Below, one piece after another: positions 49,001 to 57,659 of a stretch of DNA of 59,729 bases; positions within the stretch are counted from its first letter, which is position 1, and the number at the start of each line of letters is the position of its first letter. The notes under the pieces were generated by a model, which was not told the origin of the DNA, ran no database searches, and worked only from the letters and a program-made list of their open reading frames with translations. Source of the DNA: a virus; IMG/VR virus record IMGVR_UViG_3300042485_001429, positions 1-59,729 of that record; one strand, written 5' to 3'. The translations under genes and the position numbers were made by a program.

Positions 49001-49532
49001 TTCTTCATTAACATTTAATACAGGTTTAGTAAATAATATGAGTTTTCTGTTTTTTGGGTGTTCTCAACTTAATACTGCACCAACATTTACAAGTACAGCA
49101 GCAGTTACGAACATGCAAAGTATGTTTAGAGCCTGTATTAACTTTAACAAACCATTGACACTTAACACATCTTCAGTTAATTTTATGACGAATATGTTTA
49201 ACGGTGCAACAGCATTTAATCAAAATATAGGTACTTGGAACACAGTAGCAGTTACGAGCATGCAAGGTATGTTTAACGGTGCAACAGCATTTAATCAAAA
49301 CATAGGTTCTTGGAATGTGGCTAATGTTACAAACTTTACAGACTTTATGGTTACTAAAACCCCTGCAACTTTCTCTACTACCAACTTAGATGCAATATAT
49401 AATGGATGGGTAACAGTTCAATCAAGTAGAACAATAACATTTGGAACAGCAAAATATTCAGCAGCAGGAGTTGCAGGAAGAAATTATTTAACAACAACAA
49501 AATTATGGACAATAACAGATGGAGGGCTTTAA
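46098..49532 (+). CDS. Large adhesin: four Ig-like repeats plus PKD and BspA-type leucine-rich repeats
   Basis: 1144 residues. Residues ~15-375 are four Ig-like repeats of ~88 residues (each has a TGTW or GGW turn, YQW[RK]R, and DSAxxITCxVTATN). Residues ~378-790 hold a PKD-like domain (GTIDWGDS) and then BspA/DUF285-type repeats of ~20-30 residues with [10 protein letters not shown] and W-[ND]-[TV]-[AV]-V-T-N-M. Residues ~790-1144 repeat the same PKD-plus-BspA block. No signal peptide. It lies between the u-spanin and holin genes, so it is probably a virion fibre used to reach host glycans; the Ig domains may bind host surface carbohydrate. BspA-type LRRs are unusual in phages. Confidence 0.85.
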   Translation: MQISIGISVKGAQTSGASGAPVNTVIPVISGTTTISSVLTSTTGTWTNSPTSYAYQWRRNGSPIASATASTYTLVANDSAAAITCTVTAINASGSSAQTSNTITADTYSPVLTSAPVISGSTALGGVLSSTTGTWTGIPTITYAYQWRRGATDIPSATSSTYTLVVADSAQNITCRVTATNSAGSNNVLSNTITAQTYTAPSNVGAPVISGTTTLGSTLTSTTGTFTGNPTPTYAYQWKRGATNIGTNSSTYVLVSADSAAAITCVVTATNALGSSSATSNTITADTYAAPVNSSPPLISGTTTIGSLLTSTLGGWLNLPTSYAFQWKRNTIDIPSATTSTYTLVQADSASAITCVVTATNAFGSTPSTSNTLTTPTYATAFTSTWAVTAGETITLPYEVAGTYSGTIDWGDSTTSVNSYANRTHTYATAGTYTISITGVTTGFRFNNTGSKANISTITNWGTLRLGNSGNYFHGCSILTLTTVVGTLDLTGTTDFTNMFNSCSSLTTVNGINSWNTSAVTSIDNMFASCGNFNQALTFNTASVTSMQGMFIDCINFNSSLTFTTGAVTDMSTMFNGATAFDGLLTFTSTASVTSMQAMFFNCPNFNKALSFNTVAVTNMSFMFGGASAFNQDISSWNTVAVTNMSFMFFGASAFNQNIGSWDTASVTSMAQMFFGASVFNQDIGSWDTVAVTDMSNMFNGASAFNQDIGSWSVVNVTNFTNFMASKTKVTFSAANLSAIYNGWSASGVSPSIAISFGTAEYTAAGAAGKAVLVAAPNNWTITDGGQEPTAFTSTWLVTAGETITLPYEVTGTYSGTIDWGDSSTSTNSYANRTHTYVGAGTYTISITGVTTGFRFNNTGSKLNIRTITNWGTLKLGNSGSYFYGCSNLTLTTVAGTLDLTGTNDFINMFNSCSSLTTVNGINSWNTGAVTNMLGMFQNCSNFNQALSFNTASVQNMQSMFNNDVNFNSSLTFNTGLVNNMSFLFFGCSQLNTAPTFTSTAAVTNMQSMFRACINFNKPLTLNTSSVNFMTNMFNGATAFNQNIGTWNTVAVTSMQGMFNGATAFNQNIGSWNVANVTNFTDFMVTKTPATFSTTNLDAIYNGWVTVQSSRTITFGTAKYSAAGVAGRNYLTTTKLWTITDGGL
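47236..49529 (+). repeat. Tandem duplication of a PKD-plus-BspA block
   Basis: Block 1 (about 47236-48455) and block 2 (about 48466-49529) encode the same order, PKD-like then BspA repeats, with long identical DNA stretches (for example near 47400 and 48640). Within each block shorter repeats recur. Copy number can change by recombination. Confidence 0.75.
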
Positions 49533-49533
49533 T

Positions 49534-49746
49534 ATGAGATACTATATAGTTTACAACAATGACAAAGTAATATTCTATTATGACGAATTAATAGAAGACC
49601 AATTCTTGGTAACAGGACTTGAAGAAACATTTATAACTGAAGATAAGCAGGAGTTTATTGATAAGTTAAAGAATGATTTTAACGTTGATTATACGGAAGA
49701 AGAAGTTCCTCCTGTGCCTATAAATACGGAAGAACTAGACTTATGA
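49534..49746 (+). CDS. Small protein after the adhesin (unknown)
   Basis: 70 residues from ATG 49534, one base after the adhesin stop. Beta-rich with an acidic end (YTEEEVPPVPINTEELDL). Small ORFs of this type commonly follow tail-fibre genes in Bacteroidota phages; it may be an assembly factor for the fibre. Overlaps the holin start. Confidence 0.6.
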   Translation: MRYYIVYNNDKVIFYYDELIEDQFLVTGLEETFITEDKQEFIDKLKNDFNVDYTEEEVPPVPINTEELDL

Positions 49747-50204
49747 GAGCACAACTATCTTTATTAATAATGTCTGTCCAATCACAGCTATTGACACTTA
49801 TATCTATATGCCTTGCATTTTTTATACCAATATCTGGTATACTGCTAATGATTGGAGTACTTATTATTTTTGATACTGTTGCAGGAATCTGGAAGGCCAA
49901 GAAGCTAGGAGAGAAGATTACATCTAGAAGACTATCTGCCATCATTAGTAAGTTAGCATTATACGAATTAACGGTAATAATGTTTTTCTTGATTGATAGA
50001 TTTATTCTCAATGATATCATACTCATTTTTTTCAGTGTACCATTTATGTTGACAAAGGTGGTTGCACTAGTGTTATCCAGCATCGAGGTGATGTCTATCA
50101 ATGAGTCATGGAAGCAAGTCCACCAGCTGGACCTATGGCAAAGTGCTAAACTTCTTTTTGCCAGAGCGAAGGAAATAAAGGACGATATAAATAAACTGAA
50201 ATGA
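49743..50204 (+). CDS. Holin
   Basis: 153 residues. Several hydrophobic helices (residues ~14-50, 75-105) with a central GVLIIFDTVAGIWKAKKLGEKITSRR, the class of phage holins with a D-x-x-x-G-x-x-[KA]-x-x-x-x-[ED] turn between helices, and a long helical cytoplasmic tail. It sits directly ahead of the endolysin gene with a 4-base overlap, as in most holin-endolysin pairs. It would permeabilise the inner membrane at the end of infection. Confidence 0.75.
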   Translation: MRAQLSLLIMSVQSQLLTLISICLAFFIPISGILLMIGVLIIFDTVAGIWKAKKLGEKITSRRLSAIISKLALYELTVIMFFLIDRFILNDIILIFFSVPFMLTKVVALVLSSIEVMSINESWKQVHQLDLWQSAKLLFARAKEIKDDINKLK

Positions 50205-50791
50205 TATACACTAGAGAGCAAATAGAGAAAGCTGTAAAGGCTAAAGGATATGTATACTTTTCAGGTGCTAAAGACTATGATGTAAATATTGTAGGAGTAA
50301 GAAACTCAGAACCAGGTCAAAAGGTAACTAATATCTTTGATGATAAGATGACCCTATCTTATAGAGTAGATGGTAAATGGTTTTATCATGAATGGGACAA
50401 CACTACTGAGCCAGGCAAGAAGGGAGTAATGCAATTCCATAATTCTAAAGGAGTTGCAAGATTAGTTCCAGGACAATACAGAGGAGCTTATGCTGTATCT
50501 AAGCACCAAGGAAAGTATGAAGCATTATGTCAAAGATTATCAGATGTGACTGTATGGAGAGATGGTAATAAAGACATGATATTTGATGAGGTTAAAACTG
50601 ATACTGGAATGTTTGGAATTAACATACACAAGGCAGGGACTGTTTCAAGCTTTGTAGAAAACTGGTCAGAAGGATGTCAGGTATTTAAAAGAACTAAGGA
50701 CTTTAATGAGTTTATGGCTATAATTAATAAAGCTAAAGACTTTCATGGCAATCATTTTACATTAACATTGATTGAATCAAATGACATTTAA
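50201..50791 (+). CDS. Endolysin, L,D-transpeptidase/YkuD-like
   Basis: 196 residues. H143 in FGINIHKAG and S156-x-G-C159 in ENWSEGCQVF reproduce the H...SxGC active site of YkuD-type L,D-transpeptidase/carboxypeptidases. N-terminal region (DDKMTLSYRVDGKW, then GKKGVMQFHNSKG) is the preceding beta core. Cys-dependent cleavage or exchange of peptidoglycan crosslinks is expected. It follows the holin and lacks a signal peptide, so the holin releases it. Confidence 0.75.
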   Translation: MIYTREQIEKAVKAKGYVYFSGAKDYDVNIVGVRNSEPGQKVTNIFDDKMTLSYRVDGKWFYHEWDNTTEPGKKGVMQFHNSKGVARLVPGQYRGAYAVSKHQGKYEALCQRLSDVTVWRDGNKDMIFDEVKTDTGMFGINIHKAGTVSSFVENWSEGCQVFKRTKDFNEFMAIINKAKDFHGNHFTLTLIESNDI

Positions 50792-50801
50792 AAAAAATAT
50801 G

Positions 50802-50809
50802 TAAATTTG
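50802..50809 (+). promoter_or_regulatory. Rightward -7 box TAAATTTG
   Basis: Perfect TAnnTTTG in the short gap after the endolysin; the next ATG is 5 bases further, so the message may be leaderless. Confidence 0.5.
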
Positions 50810-50814
50810 TAATA

Positions 50815-50949
50815 ATGAAAAAGCAATTAGAATCTAGTAAAAGAATAGTGCGATTTGTTAGTCGTCCAGGTGTTCATGCTAAGAGCAAGACATCAAAGTT
50901 AAAGACATCAAGGAATTATAAAAAAAAATATAAAGGACAAGGGAAATGA
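50815..50949 (+). CDS. Tiny basic phage protein, 44 residues
   Basis: ATG 50815 to TGA 50947-50949, which overlaps the next ATG. RFVSRPGVHAKSKTSKLK then SRNYKKKYKGQGK is a common small-phage-protein motif (R-P-G-x-H-A-K-x-x-[TS] and Y-K-G-Q-G). Very basic, probably nucleic-acid binding; function unknown. Confidence 0.65.
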   Translation: MKKQLESSKRIVRFVSRPGVHAKSKTSKLKTSRNYKKKYKGQGK

Positions 50950-51368
50950 AAATAAATAGCTATAACAATTCAACGCCAACAACAAGTACTACATTAATTG
51001 GATCAGACAGTACGGGAGAGACATTTAATTTTACTGTTCAATCAGTCTTTGACTTAATATACAGTGGTGTATTAAATGTTAACGCTTCTGTTGTTGCAAC
51101 AAATTCACTAACATCTGCCACAATTACTAGCACAAATACATACTTTACTGGCACAGTTGCTGGAGCTAGTTTTGCAATAACTTTTCCAGCTGCAAATTCC
51201 AACTTAAATGGTATAAAGTACACAGTAATGTCCACATTTGCAAGACCTACTACAACATGGATATCTACTGGTGCTACCTTTGTTGGTGCACCTGCTGCAT
51301 TAGTAGCAGATACCCCAGTATGTTTTCAGTACAATCACTCTGACCTTAAGTGGTATAGATCATTATAA
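50946..51368 (+). CDS. Putative virion fibre or spike protein
   Basis: 140 residues, beta-rich, with Ser/Thr/Asn at the start (SYNNSTPTTSTTLIGSDSTG). The C-terminal domain (FTGTVAGASFAITFPAAN, then FVGAPAALVADTP) resembles trimeric head- or tail-fibre tips. Starts at ATG overlapping the previous stop. Structural role inferred. Confidence 0.55.
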   Translation: MKINSYNNSTPTTSTTLIGSDSTGETFNFTVQSVFDLIYSGVLNVNASVVATNSLTSATITSTNTYFTGTVAGASFAITFPAANSNLNGIKYTVMSTFARPTTTWISTGATFVGAPAALVADTPVCFQYNHSDLKWYRSL

Positions 51369-51372
51369 TTAG

Positions 51373-51380
51373 TATATTTG
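51373..51380 (+). promoter_or_regulatory. Rightward -7 box TATATTTG (TTAGTATATTTGCA family)
   Basis: Same 14-mer as at 38814, 39512 and 40527, immediately after the fibre gene. Likely drives the packaging genes. Confidence 0.6.
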
Positions 51381-51398
51381 CATAATAAATTTAATAAA

Positions 51399-51635
51399 AT
51401 GAAAAAAATAAAAAAAGAGGAGCTCTCTAAGTTAGTTGAGCTTAACACAAACTTTCGGGAATTAAAGTTCCAATTGGCAGACATTGAGGTTACCTTCAAT
51501 AGACTAAAAAGCCAAAAAATCGCTACACTTTCAAATCTTGAAACAGCAGCCTTTGATCTATCGTCTTATCAGGATGAGATAATTAAGGAGTATGGAGACA
51601 TTAAAGTAAATCTACAGACAGGTGAATATAATTAG
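51399..51635 (+). CDS. Small coiled-coil-like protein (unknown)
   Basis: 78 residues from ATG 51399; a longer open frame begins in the promoter and is not used. Lys/Leu-rich helix (KKIKKEELSKLVELNTNFRE) then LADIEVTFNRLKSQKIATL. The pattern fits short phage proteins with an N-terminal coiled coil; no clear function. Confidence 0.6.
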   Translation: MKKIKKEELSKLVELNTNFRELKFQLADIEVTFNRLKSQKIATLSNLETAAFDLSSYQDEIIKEYGDIKVNLQTGEYN

Positions 51636-51843
51636 AAAAGTGTCTATTGGCCCTGACTACATGAAGTGCATGCACTATATGTTAGGGCAAGAAGTTCTTG
51701 ATAGAACTTGGGTAATAGATTCCATACTAAAGGATGACTCTGGATCAATATCTATATGGATAATTAAATCTGGAGAAATAATTAAGTGGAAAACTTTTTC
51801 TAGTAACGTTCCAACATCAATAGAGTTTAAAATAGATTTTTAA
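51622..51843 (+). CDS. Small protein (unknown)
   Basis: 73 residues from GTG 51622 overlapping the previous gene by 14 bases. Aromatic and beta-rich (ISIWIIKSGEIIKWKTF), resembling a small SH3-like fold. Function unknown. Confidence 0.55.
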   Translation: MNIIRKVSIGPDYMKCMHYMLGQEVLDRTWVIDSILKDDSGSISIWIIKSGEIIKWKTFSSNVPTSIEFKIDF

Positions 51844-52403
51844 TGAAGTCACCATACTGTTTTATCATCAAGCCAGTTGATGGAAAGCGGTACGATAATA
51901 TAAGAACTTACGGAGGTAAGCCATTTGTCATAAGCTCATCACAGGAGGACCACAAATCTACAAATAGGTTTGCTGAGGTAATATGCACACCAATGTACTA
52001 CACTGGACCAATAATGCCAGGAGACATAGTCGTTGTTCATCACAACACATTTAAGTTTTACTACGACATGAAGGGTAGACAAAAGAGTAGCTGGAACTAC
52101 TTGTTTGACGACTTATTTATTGTTCAGGACGATCAACTGTACCTTTACAAGTCAGGTGAATCTGATTGGATGGCACCGTCACCATTTTGTTTTGTGAAGC
52201 CAATCCCATCTGAGGATAAGGTGTTCTCATCTTTGGGCAGCCTTGAGGAATTGTGGGGTGAACTAATCTTTACCAATAATGAATTAGAGGGCGTATCTGT
52301 TGGAGATGTAGTTTCATTTACTCCAGACAGCGAGTATGAGTTTAAGATAAACGGTGATTTAGTTTACAGAATGTACAACAGGAACATATGTCTAAAAAAA
52401 TAG
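51843..52403 (+). CDS. Protein of unknown function near the terminase genes
   Basis: 186 residues, aromatic-rich, beta-predicted, with VDGKRYDNI, KFYYDMKGRQKSSWNYLF and a C-terminal DSEYEFKING strand. It starts within the stop region of the preceding gene and overlaps the putative small terminase by 16 bases. Such a protein could belong to packaging or the head, but no motif settles it. Confidence 0.6.
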   Translation: MKSPYCFIIKPVDGKRYDNIRTYGGKPFVISSSQEDHKSTNRFAEVICTPMYYTGPIMPGDIVVVHHNTFKFYYDMKGRQKSSWNYLFDDLFIVQDDQLYLYKSGESDWMAPSPFCFVKPIPSEDKVFSSLGSLEELWGELIFTNNELEGVSVGDVVSFTPDSEYEFKINGDLVYRMYNRNICLKK

Positions 52404-52663
52404 AGATACTTGAGGCTGGTAAGAAGGCTATTGACGAGCTTATTAAGGTTCTGATGGAGCCAATTATTACTCATGCTGAGGACGACCTTACAGCTGATAA
52501 ATTGAAAAATGCAGCATCTGCTAAAAAGTTAGCCTTTGATGATGCACTATCTATGCTACATAAGATTGAGGAGGAGGAGAACAAAGATAAAAATGTAGAC
52601 ATCGTTAAGATTGATCATGGAAGGCAAGGATTTGCCGAAGGAAGAGCTAAGAATGGAAAATAA
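52388..52663 (+). CDS. Putative terminase small subunit
   Basis: 91 residues, helical, with KLKNAASAKKLAFDDALSML and a basic FAEGRAKNGK end. It lies directly upstream of the large terminase gene and overlaps it by 11 bases, the normal position of the small terminase, which recognises the packaging site. No clear helix-turn-helix is visible, so identity rests on position. Confidence 0.5.
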   Translation: MSKKIEILEAGKKAIDELIKVLMEPIITHAEDDLTADKLKNAASAKKLAFDDALSMLHKIEEEENKDKNVDIVKIDHGRQGFAEGRAKNGK

Positions 52664-54872
52664 CTTATACAGGGTTGTTTTAGATCAAGTTCCTAAAAGT
52701 GTTGTAACTACAAGGAATAAAAAGAAAGCATGGTCTTACGGATACAGCAGTGACTATGACTTTGTTGTAATATCTAAGGACGGTACTATAGGTGAGATAT
52801 ACGAAATAGGAGGCCTAAAGGTTGCACTTCCAAGCACCCCAACCAAGGTAGACAACTTTAATAATGTTTGGACTCCAAAAGAATACCCTGAAGAACTACA
52901 AAAAATAAAAACTATTTTTGATTGGAATAGGAGGGACAATATTTTTAAGTCACGGTATATAGACTTAGTCGAGGGTGAGTTTGACAAGAGGGAGTATGGG
53001 TATTGGTTTATGAATAATAACACCCCTACCTACGTGACTGGTAGTCATTACATGTACTTACAGTGGACAAAGATAGACGTAGGACTTCCTGATTTTCGTG
53101 AGTCAAACAGGATATTTTATATTTTCTGGGAGGCTTGTAAGGCTGACGCTAGATCTTTTGGTATGTGCTACCTAAAGAACAGACGTTCTGGATTTTCTTT
53201 TATGAGCTCGTCTGAGTCTTGTAGCACTGGTACTATAGTGCGTGACTCTAGAATTGGTATACTATCTAAGACAGGTTCTGATGCAAAAAAAATGTTTACT
53301 GATAAGGTTGTTCCGATAATACGTAACTACCCATTTTTCTTTAAGCCTATTCAAGACGGTATGGACAATCCAAAGACTGAGCTTGCGTTTAGGGTTCCAG
53401 CTTCAAAGATTACAAGAAGGAACATGGACGATGAAAAGACTGAAGAGATTGATGGTCTTGATACTACGATTGACTGGAAGAATACTGCTGACAATAGTTA
53501 TGACGGTGAAAAATTACTATTGCTAGTTCATGACGAATCTGGAAAGTGGGAGAAGCCTGAAAACATTCTAAACAATTGGCGTGTAACAAAGACCTGTCTT
53601 AGATTGGGATCAAAGATTGTAGGTAAGTGTATGATGGGATCAACGTCAAATGCATTGTCTAAGGGTGGTGATAACTTTAAGAAACTATTTAACGATAGCA
53701 ACCCTGCATCACGATCTGCCAATGGTCAGACCAAGCAGGGATTGTATTCTTTATTTATACCAATGGAATGGAATATTGAGGGGTACATTGATAGGTACGG
53801 ATGGCCAGTTTTTGAAGACCCAAAAACACCAGTTATTGGAATGGACGGAGAAAAAATAACCAACGGTGTTATTACTTGGTGGACAAACGAGGTTACTGCA
53901 TTGAAGTCTGATGCTGACGCACTAAATGAATTTTATCGGCAGTTTCCAAGGACGGAGTCTCATGCATTTAGGGATGAGTCAAAGCAGTCATTATTTAACT
54001 TGACAAAGATATACCAACAGATTGACTATAACGACTCATTAATAAAGGATAGAGTCTTAACTAGGGGTTATTTCCACTGGAAGGACGGTAAGCCAGACAC
54101 GACTGTTGTATGGACCCCAGATCAGAAGGGTAGATTTCTTGTGTCATGGATACCAGAGCAAAACAAAAGAAACAACGTAATAGACAGAAAGGGATTAAAG
54201 TATCCTGGAAATGAAAACATTGGCTCGTTTGGGTGTGACCCGTATGACATATCTGGTGTTGTAGGTGGTGGTGGATCAAATGGTGCCCTTCATGGAATGA
54301 CTAAATTTCACATGGAAAACGCTCCAACAAATGAATTTTTTTTAGAGTATATAGCACGGCCTCAGACAGCGGAGATATTCTTTGAGGATGTTCTTATGGC
54401 ATGTGTATTTTATGGTATGCCAATACTAATTGAGAACAATAAGCAGCGACTACTGTATCACTTTAAAAATAGAGGGTACAGACCATTCTCAATTAATCGT
54501 CCAGACAAACACTACAGCAAGCTCTCTAAGACAGAGATAGAGCTCGGTGGTATACCTAACTCATCTGAGGATGTAAAACAAGCCCATGCGGCAGCTATTG
54601 GCTCTTACATTGAAGAATACGTTGGTTTGGATCTTGAGGGAACATACCGTGACCAAGACTCTATGGGGTCTATGTATTTTATAAAAACCCTTGAAGATTG
54701 GGCTAGGTTTGATATAAACAACAGGACAAAGCACGATGCCTCAATTAGTTCTGGTCTTGCAATTATGTCTACAAAAAAGTACATCGTTAATCAAGAGAAA
54801 ACAAATACAAAAATAAGTATTAAATTTGCAAGATACGATAATACAGGCAACCGAAGCGAAATAAAAAAATAA
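52653..54872 (+). CDS. Large terminase subunit (DNA packaging ATPase/nuclease)
   Basis: 739 residues from ATG 52653. ATPase: atypical P-loop LKNRRSGFSFMSSSE around residues 174-188, Walker B LLLVHDE with D294-E295. Nuclease: a first metal Asp D529 in FGCDPYD, then ILIENN and a later S-K-L-S-K-T-E-I region. The RRSGFS-type P-loop and layout resemble terminases of crAss-like and related podoviruses (from memory). It powers DNA translocation through the portal, encoded next with a 1-base overlap, and cuts the concatemer. Confidence 0.85.
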   Translation: MENNLYRVVLDQVPKSVVTTRNKKKAWSYGYSSDYDFVVISKDGTIGEIYEIGGLKVALPSTPTKVDNFNNVWTPKEYPEELQKIKTIFDWNRRDNIFKSRYIDLVEGEFDKREYGYWFMNNNTPTYVTGSHYMYLQWTKIDVGLPDFRESNRIFYIFWEACKADARSFGMCYLKNRRSGFSFMSSSESCSTGTIVRDSRIGILSKTGSDAKKMFTDKVVPIIRNYPFFFKPIQDGMDNPKTELAFRVPASKITRRNMDDEKTEEIDGLDTTIDWKNTADNSYDGEKLLLLVHDESGKWEKPENILNNWRVTKTCLRLGSKIVGKCMMGSTSNALSKGGDNFKKLFNDSNPASRSANGQTKQGLYSLFIPMEWNIEGYIDRYGWPVFEDPKTPVIGMDGEKITNGVITWWTNEVTALKSDADALNEFYRQFPRTESHAFRDESKQSLFNLTKIYQQIDYNDSLIKDRVLTRGYFHWKDGKPDTTVVWTPDQKGRFLVSWIPEQNKRNNVIDRKGLKYPGNENIGSFGCDPYDISGVVGGGGSNGALHGMTKFHMENAPTNEFFLEYIARPQTAEIFFEDVLMACVFYGMPILIENNKQRLLYHFKNRGYRPFSINRPDKHYSKLSKTEIELGGIPNSSEDVKQAHAAAIGSYIEEYVGLDLEGTYRDQDSMGSMYFIKTLEDWARFDINNRTKHDASISSGLAIMSTKKYIVNQEKTNTKISIKFARYDNTGNRSEIKK

Positions 54873-57301
54873 TGGATAAACCATCAGTTTTAATACAACA
54901 ACGATCATTCCCCAACCAGAACGCAACCGATGAAGAAAAAGCAACAATTGAATATGGCTTAAAGGTAGCAAAGGCAATTGAGGGAGAGTGGTTTAAAAAA
55001 AATACAAATAGTTGTAGGTTCTACAATCAATGGGGCAATTACCATACACTTAGATTATACGCTAGGGGTGAACAACCAACTCAAAAATATAAAAACGAGT
55101 TATCTATAGATGGAGACCTGTCTCACTTAAACCTTGACTGGTCGCCAATACCTATTATTCCGAAGTTTGTTGACATTGTTGTCAACGGAATGTCTGACAG
55201 ACTATTTACAATTAAGGCTGAGGCTCAGGATGTTATGTCTGCTGAACAAAAGAATATGTTTCAGGACATGATCGAGTCAGACATGATCGCAAAAGACTTC
55301 CTTAATCTAACTAAGTCTGAATTTGGAGTTGATGCATTTAATATTGACCCAAATGAATTACCAGAAAATGATGAGGAATTATCGTTGTACATGCAACTTA
55401 AGTATAAGCCTAGCATTGAAATTGCTGAAGAAATAGCAATAGATACTATACTTAAGATGAATGACTATTCAGAAACAAGGAGCCTTATCGATTACGATAT
55501 GACTACAATTGGTCTTGGCGTAGCAAAGCATTCATTTTTAATTAATGATGGTGTAAACATTGAGTATGTAGACCCTGCTAACTGGATACATAGCTACACT
55601 GAAAAGCCTGATTTTTCTGACTGTTATTATTTCGGAGAGGTAAAGATGGTCCACTATACTGAACTAAGAAAGATCAATCCAAACTTAACAGATGAAGAAT
55701 TAACTGAGATAAGAAACGCTAGTTCTGCTTGGTATGATTATTTTCCAATAATAAAAACGTATCAGGACGATGCTTTTTTAAATGAAGTCGTAACACTACT
55801 TTATGTTAACTACAAGACAGACATGAAGTTTGTTTGGAAGAAAAAAATATTAGAGAACGGTGGCGAAAAGGTAATAAGAAAAGATTCATCATTTAATCCT
55901 CCAGTTGAGGAAGGGATGATGTACGAGAAGATAGAGTCTGTTAAGGATGTGTGGTACGATGGTATATTAGTTGGTGGATCTAACAAGATGATAAAGTGGG
56001 AGATGATGAAAAACATGGTCCGACCAAAGTCAGCTTCACAGAACGCTATGCCTAATTATATTGCATACGCACCTAGAATGTACAAAGGAAATGTTGAGTC
56101 TCTTGTTAAGAGAATGATACCATTTGCAGATCAGATACAACTAACACACCTTAAGTTACAACAGGTAATGGCTAGAATTGTTCCAGATGGAGTCTTTATT
56201 GACGCTGACGGAATAAATGAAGTTGACTTGGGTACAGGTGCAGCATACAATCCAGAAGATGCATTAAAGATGTACTTCCAAACTGGTAGTGTAATAGGAA
56301 GAAGCTATACTCAAGATGGTGATTTCAATAATGCTAGAATCCCTATTCAGGAGTTAAATACAAATAGTGGTCAGTCTAAGATGGCTGCACTTATTGGTAA
56401 CTACAATCATAACTTAAGCATGATTCGTGACGTTACTGGAATAAATGAGGCTAGAGATGGATCGACACCTAATCCAGACGCACTAGTTGGAATACAGAAG
56501 ATGGCTGCACTAAGCTCTAATACAGCGACAAGGCACATACTAGAGGCTGGTCTATCTATAACAAGAAGATTAGCAACGTGTATATCATTAAGAATTGGTG
56601 ACATACTTGAGTACTCTGACTTTGTTGAGGAGTTCTCTATGCAGATAGGAAAGTATAACGTTGGTATTCTTGATGAGATAAAAGAATTATATCTACATGA
56701 CTTTGGAATATTTATAGAGATATCTCCAGACGAAGAACAAAAACTAAACCTAGAAAAGAACATACAGATTGCACTACAACAGCAAACAATTGACTTAGAA
56801 GATGCTATTGACATTAGAATGATCAATAACATGAAGCTAGCAAATGAGATGCTTAAGGTTAAGCGTAGAAAAAGAATGGAGACACAGCAGAAGCAAAAGC
56901 AAGAAGAGATGCAGATGCAAGGCCAGATGAACATGCAGTCACAACAAGCGGCAGCAGAACAGAAGGCACAGTTATTCCAACTCGAGGCTCAGGCTAAAAT
57001 GCAGATAAAAGAAGCTGAAGCAAACTACGCTATAAAAACAATGCAGGCTGAAGTTGAAGCAAAGAGATCCTTAATGGAGTTAGAATTTGAGTACAACATG
57101 CAATTAAAAGGTATTGAGGTAGACGGAATGTTAACAAGAGATAAAGACAAAGAGAAGGCTAAGGATAAAAGAGTTGACCTTCAGGCTACTAGACAGTCTG
57201 ACTTAATTAACCAAAGAAAAAATAACTTGCCGCCAATGAACTTTGAAAGCACTGAAGATTCGTTAGATGGATTTGATTTAGAATCTTTTAATCCTAGATA
57301 A
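54872..57301 (+). CDS. Portal protein
   Basis: 809 residues. N-terminal helical region with Asp/Tyr-rich segments, the central crown/wing pattern (DVWYDGILVGGSNKMIKWEMM), QIQLTHLKLQQVMAR, the TGINEARDGSTPNPDA loop, and a very Gln/Met-rich coiled C-terminal barrel (EMQMQGQMNMQSQQ). This fits portal proteins of the crAss-like podovirus group. It forms the dodecameric channel for DNA. It starts overlapping the terminase stop by 1 base (ATAATGG). Confidence 0.85.
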   Translation: MDKPSVLIQQRSFPNQNATDEEKATIEYGLKVAKAIEGEWFKKNTNSCRFYNQWGNYHTLRLYARGEQPTQKYKNELSIDGDLSHLNLDWSPIPIIPKFVDIVVNGMSDRLFTIKAEAQDVMSAEQKNMFQDMIESDMIAKDFLNLTKSEFGVDAFNIDPNELPENDEELSLYMQLKYKPSIEIAEEIAIDTILKMNDYSETRSLIDYDMTTIGLGVAKHSFLINDGVNIEYVDPANWIHSYTEKPDFSDCYYFGEVKMVHYTELRKINPNLTDEELTEIRNASSAWYDYFPIIKTYQDDAFLNEVVTLLYVNYKTDMKFVWKKKILENGGEKVIRKDSSFNPPVEEGMMYEKIESVKDVWYDGILVGGSNKMIKWEMMKNMVRPKSASQNAMPNYIAYAPRMYKGNVESLVKRMIPFADQIQLTHLKLQQVMARIVPDGVFIDADGINEVDLGTGAAYNPEDALKMYFQTGSVIGRSYTQDGDFNNARIPIQELNTNSGQSKMAALIGNYNHNLSMIRDVTGINEARDGSTPNPDALVGIQKMAALSSNTATRHILEAGLSITRRLATCISLRIGDILEYSDFVEEFSMQIGKYNVGILDEIKELYLHDFGIFIEISPDEEQKLNLEKNIQIALQQQTIDLEDAIDIRMINNMKLANEMLKVKRRKRMETQQKQKQEEMQMQGQMNMQSQQAAAEQKAQLFQLEAQAKMQIKEAEANYAIKTMQAEVEAKRSLMELEFEYNMQLKGIEVDGMLTRDKDKEKAKDKRVDLQATRQSDLINQRKNNLPPMNFESTEDSLDGFDLESFNPR

Positions 57302-57303
57302 TA

Positions 57304-57633
57304 ATGAACAAAAGAACAACAACAAAAACAACAAAAGATCCTATTAACGTGACCCCATCTTTAATGGGTTCATATAGTGGGAGTAATGAGGATTTTGGTA
57401 GTGTCGGATTAGGGGGTGGAAATAGCATGTTTAATGTAAATGCGAGCAAGGCTTTTTATAGAGGTGGTATGGGATCGCATTATGATGCGTCAATTAATAT
57501 ACCAATTAAAAAAAGTACGCTTACGATTGGAGGAAACATAGATACTGACAATACGGGTTCTTTTAATTATGGTGCAAACGTTGGTTTAACTATTCCAATA
57601 GCCTTAAAAACAAAGAAGAAAAAAAAATTGTAA
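57304..57633 (+). CDS. Small protein with RTTTKTT tag and beta-barrel-like end
   Basis: 109 residues. NKRTTTKTTKDP at the start belongs to the Thr/Arg tag family seen at 38852, 39553 and 40236. The rest is Gly/Ser-rich with alternating residues (LTIGGNIDTDNTGSFNYGANVGLTIPI), like a short amphipathic beta-barrel segment, then a Lys tail. It lies between portal and scaffold genes. Role unknown. Confidence 0.6.
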   Translation: MNKRTTTKTTKDPINVTPSLMGSYSGSNEDFGSVGLGGGNSMFNVNASKAFYRGGMGSHYDASINIPIKKSTLTIGGNIDTDNTGSFNYGANVGLTIPIALKTKKKKKL

Positions 57634-57638
57634 CTTTG
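57631..57638 (+). promoter_or_regulatory. Rightward -7 box TAACTTTG
   Basis: Overlaps the end of the previous gene; the next ATG is 21 bases downstream. It would boost capsid gene expression. Confidence 0.45.
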
Positions 57639-57659
57639 TAAAATATTAAATTAAATAAA

